From an uncultured Moraxella sp. (GTDB lineage Bacteria; Pseudomonadota; Gammaproteobacteria; Pseudomonadales; Moraxellaceae): 8,951 nucleotides of DNA. The position numbers and the translations under genes were made by a program. How positions within the stretch are numbered: the stretch's first letter is position 1; each line of letters starts with the position of its first letter. Positions 1 to 6,909 of this stretch are shown piece after piece. Under the pieces are notes generated by a model. The model was not told the origin of the DNA and did no database searches. It saw nothing but the letters and a program-made list of their open reading frames with translations. The DNA lies in assembly GCA_927911235.1 (NCBI GenBank), contig CAKMOY010000169.1, positions 1 to 8,951 of the forward strand. The letters are read 5' to 3'.

Positions 1-141
1 AAAAAAAAATTGTAAAAATTTAAAAAATCACTATACAACACAAAGATAATTATAATATAATTGCAGTCCCAAAAATTTCATTAAAAGATATCTTTTTTTT
101 AAACAAAAATATGTTTTGTTACAAAGTGATGAAAAAAGATG
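1..141. other. AT-rich intergenic leader without a gene
   Basis: I see no credible coding region here. The stretch is very A/T-rich and holds two small symmetric elements: a perfect 14-bp palindrome AAAAGATATCTTTT at 83-96 followed by more T, and an inverted repeat AACAAAA/TTTTGTT at 102-108 and 114-120. Either could be a weak hairpin (for example the 3' end of an upstream transcript outside the window) or a protein-binding site. Neither has the GC stem of a convincing terminator. Confidence 0.5.
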
Positions 142-170
142 TTTAAATTTAATAAGATTTGAGCTAAAAT
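142..170 (+). promoter_or_regulatory. Putative sigma70 promoter for the Ala-rich lipoprotein
   Basis: A -35-like TTTAAA (142-147) and a -10-like TAAAAT (165-170) are separated by 17 bp, the optimal spacing. They match consensus at 4 of 6 and 5 of 6 positions. Transcription would start around 176-180, giving a leader of about 75 nt that contains the hairpin at 186-230. The flanking A/T tracts could act as an UP element. The surrounding sequence is AT-rich, so chance matches are possible. Confidence 0.45.
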
Positions 171-185
171 ACGCTCGCACTATGT

Positions 186-230
186 CCCGTAATATTCTTA
201 AAAGTTGTATTGAGTAAGAATAGTAACGGG
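186..230 (+). promoter_or_regulatory. Long 5'-UTR hairpin upstream of the lipoprotein
   Basis: CCCGT (186-190) pairs with ACGGG (226-230), and TATTCTTA (193-200) pairs perfectly with TAAGAATA (215-222). The two stems are separated by a 2/3-nt internal loop and capped by a 14-nt loop. The structure ends 12 nt before the Shine-Dalgarno sequence, so it leaves the ribosome site free. It has no T tract, so it is not a terminator. The simplest reading is a 5' mRNA-stabilising stem, as in some abundant outer-membrane protein mRNAs; a protein- or RNA-responsive leader is the alternative. Confidence 0.55.
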
Positions 231-242
231 TTATATTTCCTT

Positions 243-247
243 AGGAG
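243..247 (+). promoter_or_regulatory. Strong Shine-Dalgarno of the lipoprotein gene
   Basis: AGGAG lies 6 nt before the ATG at 254, close to ideal in sequence and spacing. Together with the leader hairpin and the GCT-dominated alanine codons it suggests high translation. Confidence 0.8.
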
Positions 248-253
248 AAACTT

Positions 254-625
254 ATGAAATTCCAATCTATCTTACTATCTACTTTAATGGCTACTACTGT
301 AGCTTTGACTGCTTGCTCAAAACCAGCTGAAGAAGCTGCTGAAGCAAAAACTGAAGCAACTCAAGCTGCATCTGCTGCGGTAGCTGACGCTGCATCTGCA
401 CCAACTGACGCTGCTGCACAAGAAGCTGCTTCTACTGCGGTTGCTGCTGCATCTACTGCATCTGTTGCTGCTGCGAACGCCTCTGCTGCGGTTGCTGCTG
501 GTAACGAAGCTGCTGCCGAACAATCAAAAGCTGTTGCTGAAAATGCACAAGCTGCTGCTGAACAAGCTGCTGACGCAACTAAAGACGCTGTTGACGCAAC
601 TGCTACTGCATCTGCTGCTCACTAA
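254..625 (+). CDS. Small alanine-rich lipoprotein
   Basis: This is a 123-aa protein with a lipoprotein signal peptide: a short basic N-terminus, a hydrophobic core and the lipobox L-T-A-C with Cys at residue 21. The mature part is about half alanine (49 of 103 residues by my count), with Glu, Asp, Gln, Lys, Ser and Thr spaced between, and only one Pro inside the body. It should form one long amphipathic helix or coiled coil lying in the periplasm beneath a membrane anchor. The C-terminus is His, not the Lys or Arg used by Lpp for peptidoglycan attachment. The start is fixed by the AGGAG at 243-247. The gene is monocistronic, between its own promoter/hairpin leader and a terminator. Alanine is written largely with GCT, suggesting strong expression. 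I do not recognise a named family; the lipoprotein call is firm but the function is unknown. An Lpp/OprI-like structural role is only a guess. Confidence 0.85.
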   Translation: MKFQSILLSTLMATTVALTACSKPAEEAAEAKTEATQAASAAVADAASAPTDAAAQEAASTAVAAASTASVAAANASAAVAAGNEAAAEQSKAVAENAQAAAEQAADATKDAVDATATASAAH

Positions 626-645
626 TTTGTTGATTTATCAACATC

Positions 646-680
646 AAAAAAAGGAACATTGTTTGATGTTCCTTTTTCTA
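646..680 (+). terminator. Intrinsic terminator of the lipoprotein gene
   Basis: A 12-bp stem, AAAAAGGAACAT (648-659) with ATGTTCCTTTTT (666-677), is closed by a 6-nt loop (TGTTTG). The descending arm ends in a T5 run. It lies 22 nt after the stop codon and separates this gene from gspN. The A run on the other arm means it could also work in the reverse direction. Confidence 0.85.
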
Positions 681-739
681 TTCACTATTTTATTTTTTTG
701 TTAAAAAACAAAAAAAATTCCCATTTTCACAAAAACCAC

Positions 740-768
740 ATTACAAATCTGCCAAAATCAGTTATCAT
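740..768 (+). promoter_or_regulatory. Weak candidate promoter of the gsp operon
   Basis: ATTACA (740-745) and TATCAT (763-768) with a 17-bp spacer are the best -35/-10 pair I find between the terminator and gspN. They match at 4 of 6 and 5 of 6 positions. A TATAAA at 768-773 overlaps as an alternative -10. This is a low-information match in AT-rich DNA. Confidence 0.3.
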
Positions 769-800
769 ATAAAAATTTTGTACATTTTTTTTATTTGCTT

Positions 801-807
801 AAAAGGG
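801..807 (+). promoter_or_regulatory. Shine-Dalgarno supporting a TTG start of gspN
   Basis: AAAAGGG ends 7 nt before the TTG at 815. No ATG or GTG exists in this frame between the upstream in-frame TAA (800-802) and the transmembrane segment, so TTG is the best start; ATT at 809 is the only other rare-start option. Confidence 0.55.
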
Positions 808-814
808 CATTGAT

Positions 815-1590
815 TTGGCAACGGTAATTTCTCGTCCTACACGACTTTGGTGGTTAGTCGGTCTTATTTTGTTATGCTTGTTTTTGTTGGTGCAGTTGCC
901 AGCCAGTTGGCTTGTACAAAAATTTGTGCCGAACAATCCATATTTACAACAAATCTCTGGCAATCTTTGGCAAGGTCAAGCCAATTGGCAAATCTCCCCT
1001 CCCAACAATCCAAACAAAAGTTTATCAGCACATTAGACTGGCAATGGCAACCCTTGTACATTTTTACAGGCAAAATTGGCATGAATGTTAAAATTCGCTC
1101 TGGTACAACGGAGTTAAACGGTTTGGCAAAAATCGGCAAAAATAGTTGGCAAATCCATGACTTTAACGGCAAAATTAACAAAGATTTGTTAAGTTCTTTG
1201 GGCAGTTGGCAATTGCCTGATTCGCCAATTATGGTAAAAAATTTATCGCTATCGCGTGATAAGACAGGTTTTGTCAATGCGTCTGGCGATTTTGATTGGT
1301 TGGGTGGTAATATGGGCTATCCTTTTGGCGGACGTGTTTATCAGATTAATTTGCCAAAAATGGTCGGTGTTTTGGATAAAGAAAAAACTTCACAATCGCC
1401 TAGCCGTCTGCATTTGGCGTTAGCGACACCGCAAGGACAGCGTTTGGGCGATTTGTATTTGGACAATGACAATATGCTTGATGTGGCTTTGACCCAACGT
1501 TTGTTAAAAAATATGCCAAATTATCAAGGACAAGGGGCAGATGACAGCGTGGCGGTTTCGCTTCGTCAGCCGTTGTTTGGCAGTTTTTAG
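815..1590 (+). pseudogene. gspN: Type II secretion system protein N, single-base frameshift
   Basis: GspN is a bitopic inner-membrane component present in a subset of T2SS clusters. The first frame (815-1036) gives a basic N-terminus, a TM helix at about residues 13-31, and the family-like stretch with Q-I-S-G-N-L-W-Q-G-Q-A. That frame then stops at TAG 1034-1036. Reading continues in the +2 frame from about 1016 to 1590 (T-L-D-W-Q-W-Q-P, then a periplasmic domain containing Y-P-F-G-G-R-V). Adding one A to the A4 run at 1016-1019 restores 258 aa, a normal GspN length. The exact shift point can only be bounded to 847-1033. The start is a TTG with AAAAGGG 7 nt upstream. The gene ends 8 nt before gspC, which fits one operon. 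Identification rests on the motif, the length and its place before gspC-gspD. It is either a sequencing error or a true null allele; if true, the product is a 73-aa membrane stub. Confidence 0.8.
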
Positions 1591-1598
1591 GGGGTGTT

Positions 1599-2553
1599 GT
1601 GAAGCGAACGGATTTTAACATTTTTCAAGCCTTACAAAAATTTTATCCACTGATTTTGTTGGTGGTGATTGTGTGGGCGTGTTGGTTGTTGGCTCGTGGG
1701 TTTTGGTTGGTGATTGCCCCACCGGCTGCCCTGCCTTTCGCCTGTGCCATTACAAAACAGTCAAATGGCTATGCCTGTCGGCAATGGGTTGGATATTTTT
1801 GCACGCCCAATGGCGACCCAGTCAAGTCTGCCACCACCTGATGTCAAAATCGTTGGTATCACGGTGGCAAATCCCAAAAGTTTATCTTTTGCGATTTTAA
1901 CCTTTAATGGCAAAACCAAAAGTTATAAAGTGGACGAAATTTTGGATGGTTCGGCTTTTAAATTAAGCGATGTGAAAATTGACCACATTATTTTGACAGA
2001 TAATAATGGACAAACGTTCAAAGTGGATTTTGGTAAGCCATTTTTGCTTGACCAACGAGGACAACAACCCCAACAAGCGATGAGAACGCAAGGCAATACC
2101 ATGGTGTTAAACAACGAAAGTTTGTCCGCCCAAAATATGCCACAAGTCATGCCCCCATCTCAAGGTATGCCTGTACCACAAATTCCAACACAAACGCCAC
2201 CACCAATGCCAAATCAACCGCTTGATGGCACAAGCCCAACGCAAGCTCAAAATACGCCAACGCCGTTGGATAATGCGATTGAAGGCTTACAGGCAAATCC
2301 AGCAGGCTATCTTAGCCAAATGGGTGTGGCGGCGACTGGTAATGGCTATATGGTAACCGATGCAATGCCATCAGGGATTAAAGACCGCTTGGGGCTACAG
2401 ACAGGCGACAGGGTGATTTCATTAAATGGACAAAATGTGGGGCAAAATCCTGCACAAGATTCTCAGCTTTTACAACAAGCCAGACAGTCAGGACAAGCCC
2501 AAATCCAAGTGCAACGTGGCGAACAGGTGATTACGCTGAATCAGTCGTTTTAA
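1599..2553 (+). pseudogene. gspC: Type II secretion system protein C, single-base frameshift
   Basis: GspC links the inner-membrane T2SS platform to the secretin GspD across the periplasm. The GTG start at 1599 has AGGGGG 4-5 nt upstream overlapping the end of gspN. The first frame gives a cytoplasmic N-terminus and a TM helix (about residues 16-38) followed by A-P-P-A-A-L-P. It then turns to non-family sequence and stops at 1839-1841. The second frame (from about 1738) gives the HR domain, V-K-I-V-G-I-T-V-A to V-D-F-G-K-P-F-L-L. A Gln/Pro/Met-rich linker follows, then a C-terminal PDZ domain with G-Y-L-S-Q-M-G and G-L-Q-T-G-D-R-V-I-S-L-N-G. Removing one T from TTT at 1736-1738 gives 317 aa, a usual GspC length. 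The shift must lie between 1714 and 1838; that part of the linker is poorly conserved, so the exact base is uncertain. Recognition as GspC is strong because of its HR-plus-PDZ architecture and its position before gspD. Confidence 0.88.
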
Positions 2554-2557
2554 ATTT

Positions 2558-2570
2558 TTGGCAATGCCAA
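2558..2570. repeat. Short palindrome between gspC and gspD
   Basis: TTGGCAATGCCAA is a perfect 6-bp inverted repeat around one central base, 5 nt after the gspC stop. It is too short, and lacks a T tract, to be a terminator. It may be an operator-like site or chance, since GGCAA and its complement are common in this DNA. Confidence 0.3.
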
Positions 2571-2610
2571 TCAATTCGCATTTTACAAAAGAAAATTTTA
2601 TAGGTTAGAT

Positions 2611-5044
2611 ATGAAACAACACACGCAACGCAAGACTTTTTTAAAATCTGTATTAAAACCTTTGACATTCAGTATTTTGGTAAGTTTCAGTATTTGTCAT
2701 ATCCCAACGGCGGTGGCGGCTGGCGAAACAGGCTACAAGGTGCATTTGCAAGATGCTGATATTAAAGCCTTTATTGACCAAGTGGCGACCATCACGCAAA
2801 AAAAACTTTGTGCTAGACCCACGCATTAATGGCAATGTCACGGTGATTGCCAACAAAACGTTAAACCGTGCCGAAATTTATGATTTGTTTTTGGCGGTGA
2901 TGAAAGTCAATGGGATTGTGGCGATTGACCGTGGTACGACCATTGAGTTGTTGCCTGATACGGTTGCCAAACAAGCGGGCGTTGATGTGGATTTGCGTGG
3001 TAATACCACAGGCAATCAGTTGGCGACACGGGTTTTGTATCTGACCAATACCAGTGCCACTGATGTGTTAAACGTTATCCGCCCGATGATGCCACAGTAT
3101 GCCAACGCCGCCGTTTTGCCAAATATCAATGCGTTGATTTTGTCAGACAGAGCCGATAATTTAAACCAACTTACCAAACTTATCAATGACTTAGACAGCA
3201 ATATGAATGACAAATTAACCGTCATTCCCTTGCGTCATGTAGATGCCGAACGCATGATGCAACTGCTCAGCTCATTGACAGGCGTGTCAGGCACAAGTAC
3301 CGCCAGCAGTGGACAAGGCTCGCCTGCGGTCGCATCAGGCAATGGCAGTTTGATAAAAATCATTGCCGACCCAATTGCCGATAGACTGCTTGTCAAAGGT
3401 AGCGTGGAAATGACCGCCAAAGTGCAACGCATGGTAGATGAACTTGACACCATACCAAGTCAGCGTTTGAGCGGTTTGCGGGTGTTTCGCCTAAAATACG
3501 CCAGTGCCACCCACATTGCCAATATGTTAAGAAGTTTGTTATCCAACCAATCTATTAACAGTGCAGGTGACCAAACCACGCTAGAAGCGACCTCTATGTT
3601 TGGCAATAGCAACAACACATCAACATCAAACAGCACAAGCAACACCTCGGTAACAGGTTCACCGATTAATACCAGTTCCACCAACACCAGCAGTAACAGC
3701 ACCGCAAATACGCAAGGTCGCCCTTTTAGCATTATCGCCGATCAAACCCAAAATTCGGTGGTGGTAAATGCCAGCCCAGATTTGATGATTGAAATTGAAA
3801 ATACCATCAATCAACTGGACACTCGCCGAGACCAAGTGTTAATCCAAGCCGCCATCATGGAAATCTCTGGCAACGACACGCAACAACTGGGCGTACAATG
3901 GGCGATGGGTAATGCCAATAGCGGTGTGGGCGTGGTGAACTTTAACAATGTCGGTGCAACAGCGATTGGTCTAGCTACCGAAGCCTTAACAGGTCAAGTC
4001 GGCAAAGCGGCTGCGTCCATTGCAGGGGCGTTGTTTGGTGTGGGCGATAGTAGAGTGGATAGCAATGGCAATCGCCAATTTTATGGGGCGATTTTGCAAG
4101 CGATTAACAAAACCAACAATGCCAATTTGTTATCCATGCCGTCAATTTTGACGTTGGACAATGAAAAAGCCAATATTTTGGTCGGTCAAAATGTGCCGTT
4201 TGTAACGGGTTCTTATACCACGACCAACAATTCTTCTACCAATCCATTCCAGACGGTGAGCCGTGAAGACGTGGGGATTAATCTAAACGTTGTGCCACAC
4301 ATTGGCGAAAATGGCACGGTCAGACTTGAAATTACCCAAGAAGTGTCGTCTATCGTGGACGGTACGCTAAACAATGTTAGCGGTGTTGTTACCAACAAAA
4401 ACTTGATTAAAACCACCATTTTGGCAGATGACCAACAGACCGTTGCCCTAGGCGGTTTAATGCGTGATAACAGCACTTATGGGCAACAAAAAGTGCCGGG
4501 ACTTGGTGATATTCCTGTGGTTGGTAATTTGTTTAAATCAAAAAGTAAAAACAGCGACAAAACAAACTTGATTGTGTTTTTACAACCGACCATTTTACGA
4601 AATGGCACAGCCGTCGCCAGTATGACCGAAAAAAGCCTTGAAGGCATTCGCACCATGCAATTAGTGATTGACAAAAACGGCACGTTAAAACAAATTCCGT
4701 TAAATATTGACAACGCTTATCCGTTGCACCCAAATACCACCCCTGCCCCTATCGTGGACGTGCCAAAAAATGACTTGGTCATGCCAGCATCACAAAAATT
4801 AAGCACCGTGCCTACGGTTGTACCTGCGACACAAGCGGTGGTAACAGTGCCAAATGCTTCAACTGTCGTGGTTGAACCCACATTGGACGATGCTAATCCT
4901 GTCAAAACAGATACAGTGATTGTCACACCGCCAAGTATTGACCCTGTGGCAACCGCACAGCCTACGATTCAGCCTGTGACCCAAATTGTCAATCCACAAA
5001 CGGTAATCGTAACCGACAAGGTTGATGTGAATACAACGCCTTAA
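2611..5044 (+). pseudogene. gspD: Type II secretion system secretin GspD, frameshifted in an A8 run
   Basis: GspD is the multimeric outer-membrane channel of the T2SS. The ATG start at 2611 begins a Sec signal peptide (cleavage likely near A-V-A-A, residues 34-37). Reconstructed domains are N0 about 40-118, N1 137-197, N2 200-280 and N3 288-405. The secretin domain runs about 405-663 and contains A-N-I-L-V-G-Q-N-V-P-F and V-P-G-L-G-D-I-P. The N2 and N3 domains carry Ser/Gly- and Asn/Ser/Thr-rich loops, the longer at about residues 314-370. A tail of about 145 residues, Pro/Val/Thr-rich at the end, follows the secretin domain; the pilotin-binding S domain usually lies here. The first frame stops at 2827-2829. 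Removing one A from A8 at 2798-2805 joins T-I-T-Q-K to N-F-V-L-D-P-R inside N0 and gives 810 aa. The rest of the 2.4 kb is intact and well conserved, which suggests an error or a very recent lesion. Distal gsp genes are not in the window. Confidence 0.93.
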
Positions 5045-5055
5045 GGCTAATTAAG

Positions 5056-5081
5056 AAAGCCCCAAGATTTGGGGCTTTTTT
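5056..5081. terminator. Bidirectional terminator between gspD and the converging regulator gene
   Basis: A perfect 10-bp stem, AAAGCCCCAA (5056-5065) with TTGGGGCTTT (5069-5078), has a 3-nt loop and T tracts on both strands. It lies 11 nt after the gspD stop and 3 nt beyond the end of the - strand response-regulator gene, so it can end both transcripts. Confidence 0.93.
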
Positions 5082-5084
5082 GGA

Positions 5085-5459
5085 TTAGGATTGTTGTAAT
5101 TCAATCAAACGATTAATCGCATTGACCAACTCATCTTCGCTAAAGGGCTTACAAATAAAGCCCCTTGCCCCATATTGCAAAGCTTGTAAAGCGGTGGCTT
5201 TGTCTGACAGTGCCGAAACGACCAAAATACTCACGCCTGTGTTTTGGGCGATGATTTTTTGGATACATTCTAAGCCGTCCATTTGTGGCATGGTCAAGTC
5301 CATCGTGATAAAATCAGGCTTTACCAAATCAAACTTTTGCAACGCTTCTAAGCCATTGCTCGCTGTTGCCACAATTTGTATATCGCTATCTTCAAAGCTA
5401 CGTTCAATACGGTTACGGATAATATTTGAGTCATCAACAATCATTAAACGGTGTGCCAT
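5085..5459 (-). CDS. Stand-alone CheY-like response regulator
   Basis: This 124-aa protein is a single receiver domain without a DNA-binding or enzymatic output domain. All expected active-site residues are visible: the acidic pair D9/D10, phospho-acceptor D54 (in T-M-D-L-T-M-P), S82 at the Thr/Ser switch position and K104 (in C-K-P-F). M-P-Q-M-D-G after the acceptor is the classic loop. AAGGA about 8 nt before the ATG supports the start. It lies 18 nt after the kinase gene on the same strand, so it is the obvious partner of that CheA-like kinase. With no output domain it must act by protein contact, as CheY does on a flagellar or pilus motor, or as a phosphate shuttle. The gene is intact, unlike its neighbours. 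The receiver call is near certain; the output is unknown, and there is no chemotaxis gene here to define it. Confidence 0.95.
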   Translation of the reverse strand: MAHRLMIVDDSNIIRNRIERSFEDSDIQIVATASNGLEALQKFDLVKPDFITMDLTMPQMDGLECIQKIIAQNTGVSILVVSALSDKATALQALQYGARGFICKPFSEDELVNAINRLIELQQS

Positions 5460-5477
5460 GGAATATCCTTTTTTAAA

Positions 5478-6909
5478 TTATTGGTTTGGAAAAGTTACAC
5501 TCATCATCGTGAATTGGTTAGGTTGGCTATTGATACCCAATTTGCCTCTGCCTTCTATCGCCAGTTGTCGCACGATATCCATGCCAACGCCACGCCCTGC
5601 ATCTTCATCTTGGTTTTCGGCAGTTGAAATACCTGAACTTAACATTAAGCGTAATAAATCTTTTGCTTGTAGCTGTTCGGCTTGTAGCTCGGTTACATGA
5701 CCTAGCTCAACGGCTTTTTGGCGGATTTTTGTCCAATTAATGCCTTGACCATCGTCATGAATGCTGATTTTTTGATGATTTTCATCAACTTTTTCAAGGC
5801 TTAAGGTTATTTCACCTGATTCATTTTTGCCTTTTGCCAAACGTTCGGCTGGGCTTTCAATGCCATGCACAATCGCATTTTTCAAAAATTGTGTGGCAAT
5901 GTCTTTATATACATTCGCTTTTTCATCGTGAAATGGCAATAGCTCATCAAACCCATTCACTTGAACATTCACGTTTTTTGGACTGACGATTGGCGATATC
6001 TTGAGCATATTGCGTAAAATAATCATGCCATGGATTTACTTTTGTTTGACTGACACTAGCTGATGGACTGCTTTGTGGTTGTTGGGCAACGACAGTGTCC
6101 ACATTACGTCCTACCAAACGTAAACGTTCTAATATGCTACTTACAAAAAGATTTAAATCCAATAATTCTTTTAAATTAATCGTAAACGCTAAAAAGTCAT
6201 TACCTGTTAAATTTGAATGTTGCAATAACTCTTGAATTTGACTTTCAAGTTTTTCTGCAGCACTCACAAACGCACTCATTTTAATCGCTGATGCCTCGCC
6301 TTTTAAGCTATGCATTTCTCGGTATATTTGACGTGCTTTTTCTTGTAGGTCAAAATGACCTGCAGATTCTTGTTTTAACACAGCGTTAATTTTATCAATT
6401 CGATGATTTGTATTGGCAATGAATGCGACTAGGTTTTGATTATCAATTGTCAAAATAGCACTAATCATTTCTAGCTCATTGTCATGTTGCTGACGTGCTT
6501 TTTCAAGTTTTTCTTGCAAATGAACAGCTTCTGTAATATCAACAACACTCACAAACACCTTACTAATTTCGCCTGATTTTTCTACGATTCTTAAAAAGTT
6601 AAAATCTAAAAAGCGAATTTGTGTACGCCCTTTGTCATCTACATAGCTCATGCGGATATTTTTTAAAGGGTTCAAGTCTTGGATTAACTCTTCTACAACC
6701 CAAGCGTTGTATAATTGTTCAATAAACAGCTTTGTACTGTCCAAATCCTGTTGAGAAATCGTATCTTTTAACAAGTCTGTTAAAGTTTTACCTTTTAATT
6801 CAGACTTATGCAAAATTTGCTCTGTACTGCGAGAATACTCATCTGACAAGACCATATTTTTGTCAATCAAAAATAGTCCTTCATTGACCGTATTTAAAAT
6901 GTCCGTTGT
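5478..6909 (-). pseudogene. PAS-Hpt-HATPase (CheA-like) kinase module, cut off by amber codon and frameshifted
   Basis: This is the cytoplasmic half of a sensor kinase. Directly after the TAG at 6910-6912 the same frame reads T-T-D-I-L-N-T-V-N-E-G-L-F-L-I-D, the start of a PAS domain that runs to about 6510. An Hpt domain follows, with the phospho-acceptor motif H-S-L-K-G-E-A (His codon at 6310-6312). After the A6 run (T6 at 5974-5979 on the + strand) the frame shifts; removing one A joins it to a CheA-type ATPase. That domain shows an N box (K-N-A-I-V-H-G-I-E), G1 (D-D-G-Q-G-I-N), an S-S-G-I-S-T-A box and G2 (G-R-G-V-G-M-D-I-V). I see no DHp dimerisation domain and no CheW-like domain. The end is TAA 5478-5480, 18 nt before the receiver gene. 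If the TAG is real, translation would need a restart: TTG 6870 has GAAGGA 6 nt upstream, but those bases also encode the conserved N-E-G, so the match may be chance. Confidence 0.85.

Noticed and set aside
317..523. Antisense open frame, Ser/Arg/Cys-rich, within the lipoprotein gene
   Set aside because: It is the complement of GCT/GCA alanine codons; no ribosome site and no plausible protein character.
441..704. Leu-rich open frame overlapping the lipoprotein gene in another frame
   Set aside because: Leucine richness is a frame shadow of GCT repeats; the lipoprotein frame has the signal peptide and ribosome site.
864..1277. 137-aa frame on the - strand inside gspN
   Set aside because: No start signal or recognisable domain, and it overlaps a recognised coding region on the other strand.
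2753..2800. Separate start of a second gspD gene at an alternative start near 2753
   Set aside because: This would remove the signal peptide and part of N0; the protein only becomes secretin-like after the A8 run, so it is one frameshifted gene.
1599..2829. Programmed ribosomal frameshifting in gspC or gspD
   Set aside because: No heptamer X-XXY-YYZ with downstream stem was apparent at gspC, and such recoding is not known for these families; error, mutation or slippage is simpler.
5122..5700. 192-aa + strand frame opposite the receiver and kinase end
   Set aside because: The - strand encodes clear receiver and ATPase motifs here; the + frame has no domain and lies after a terminator.
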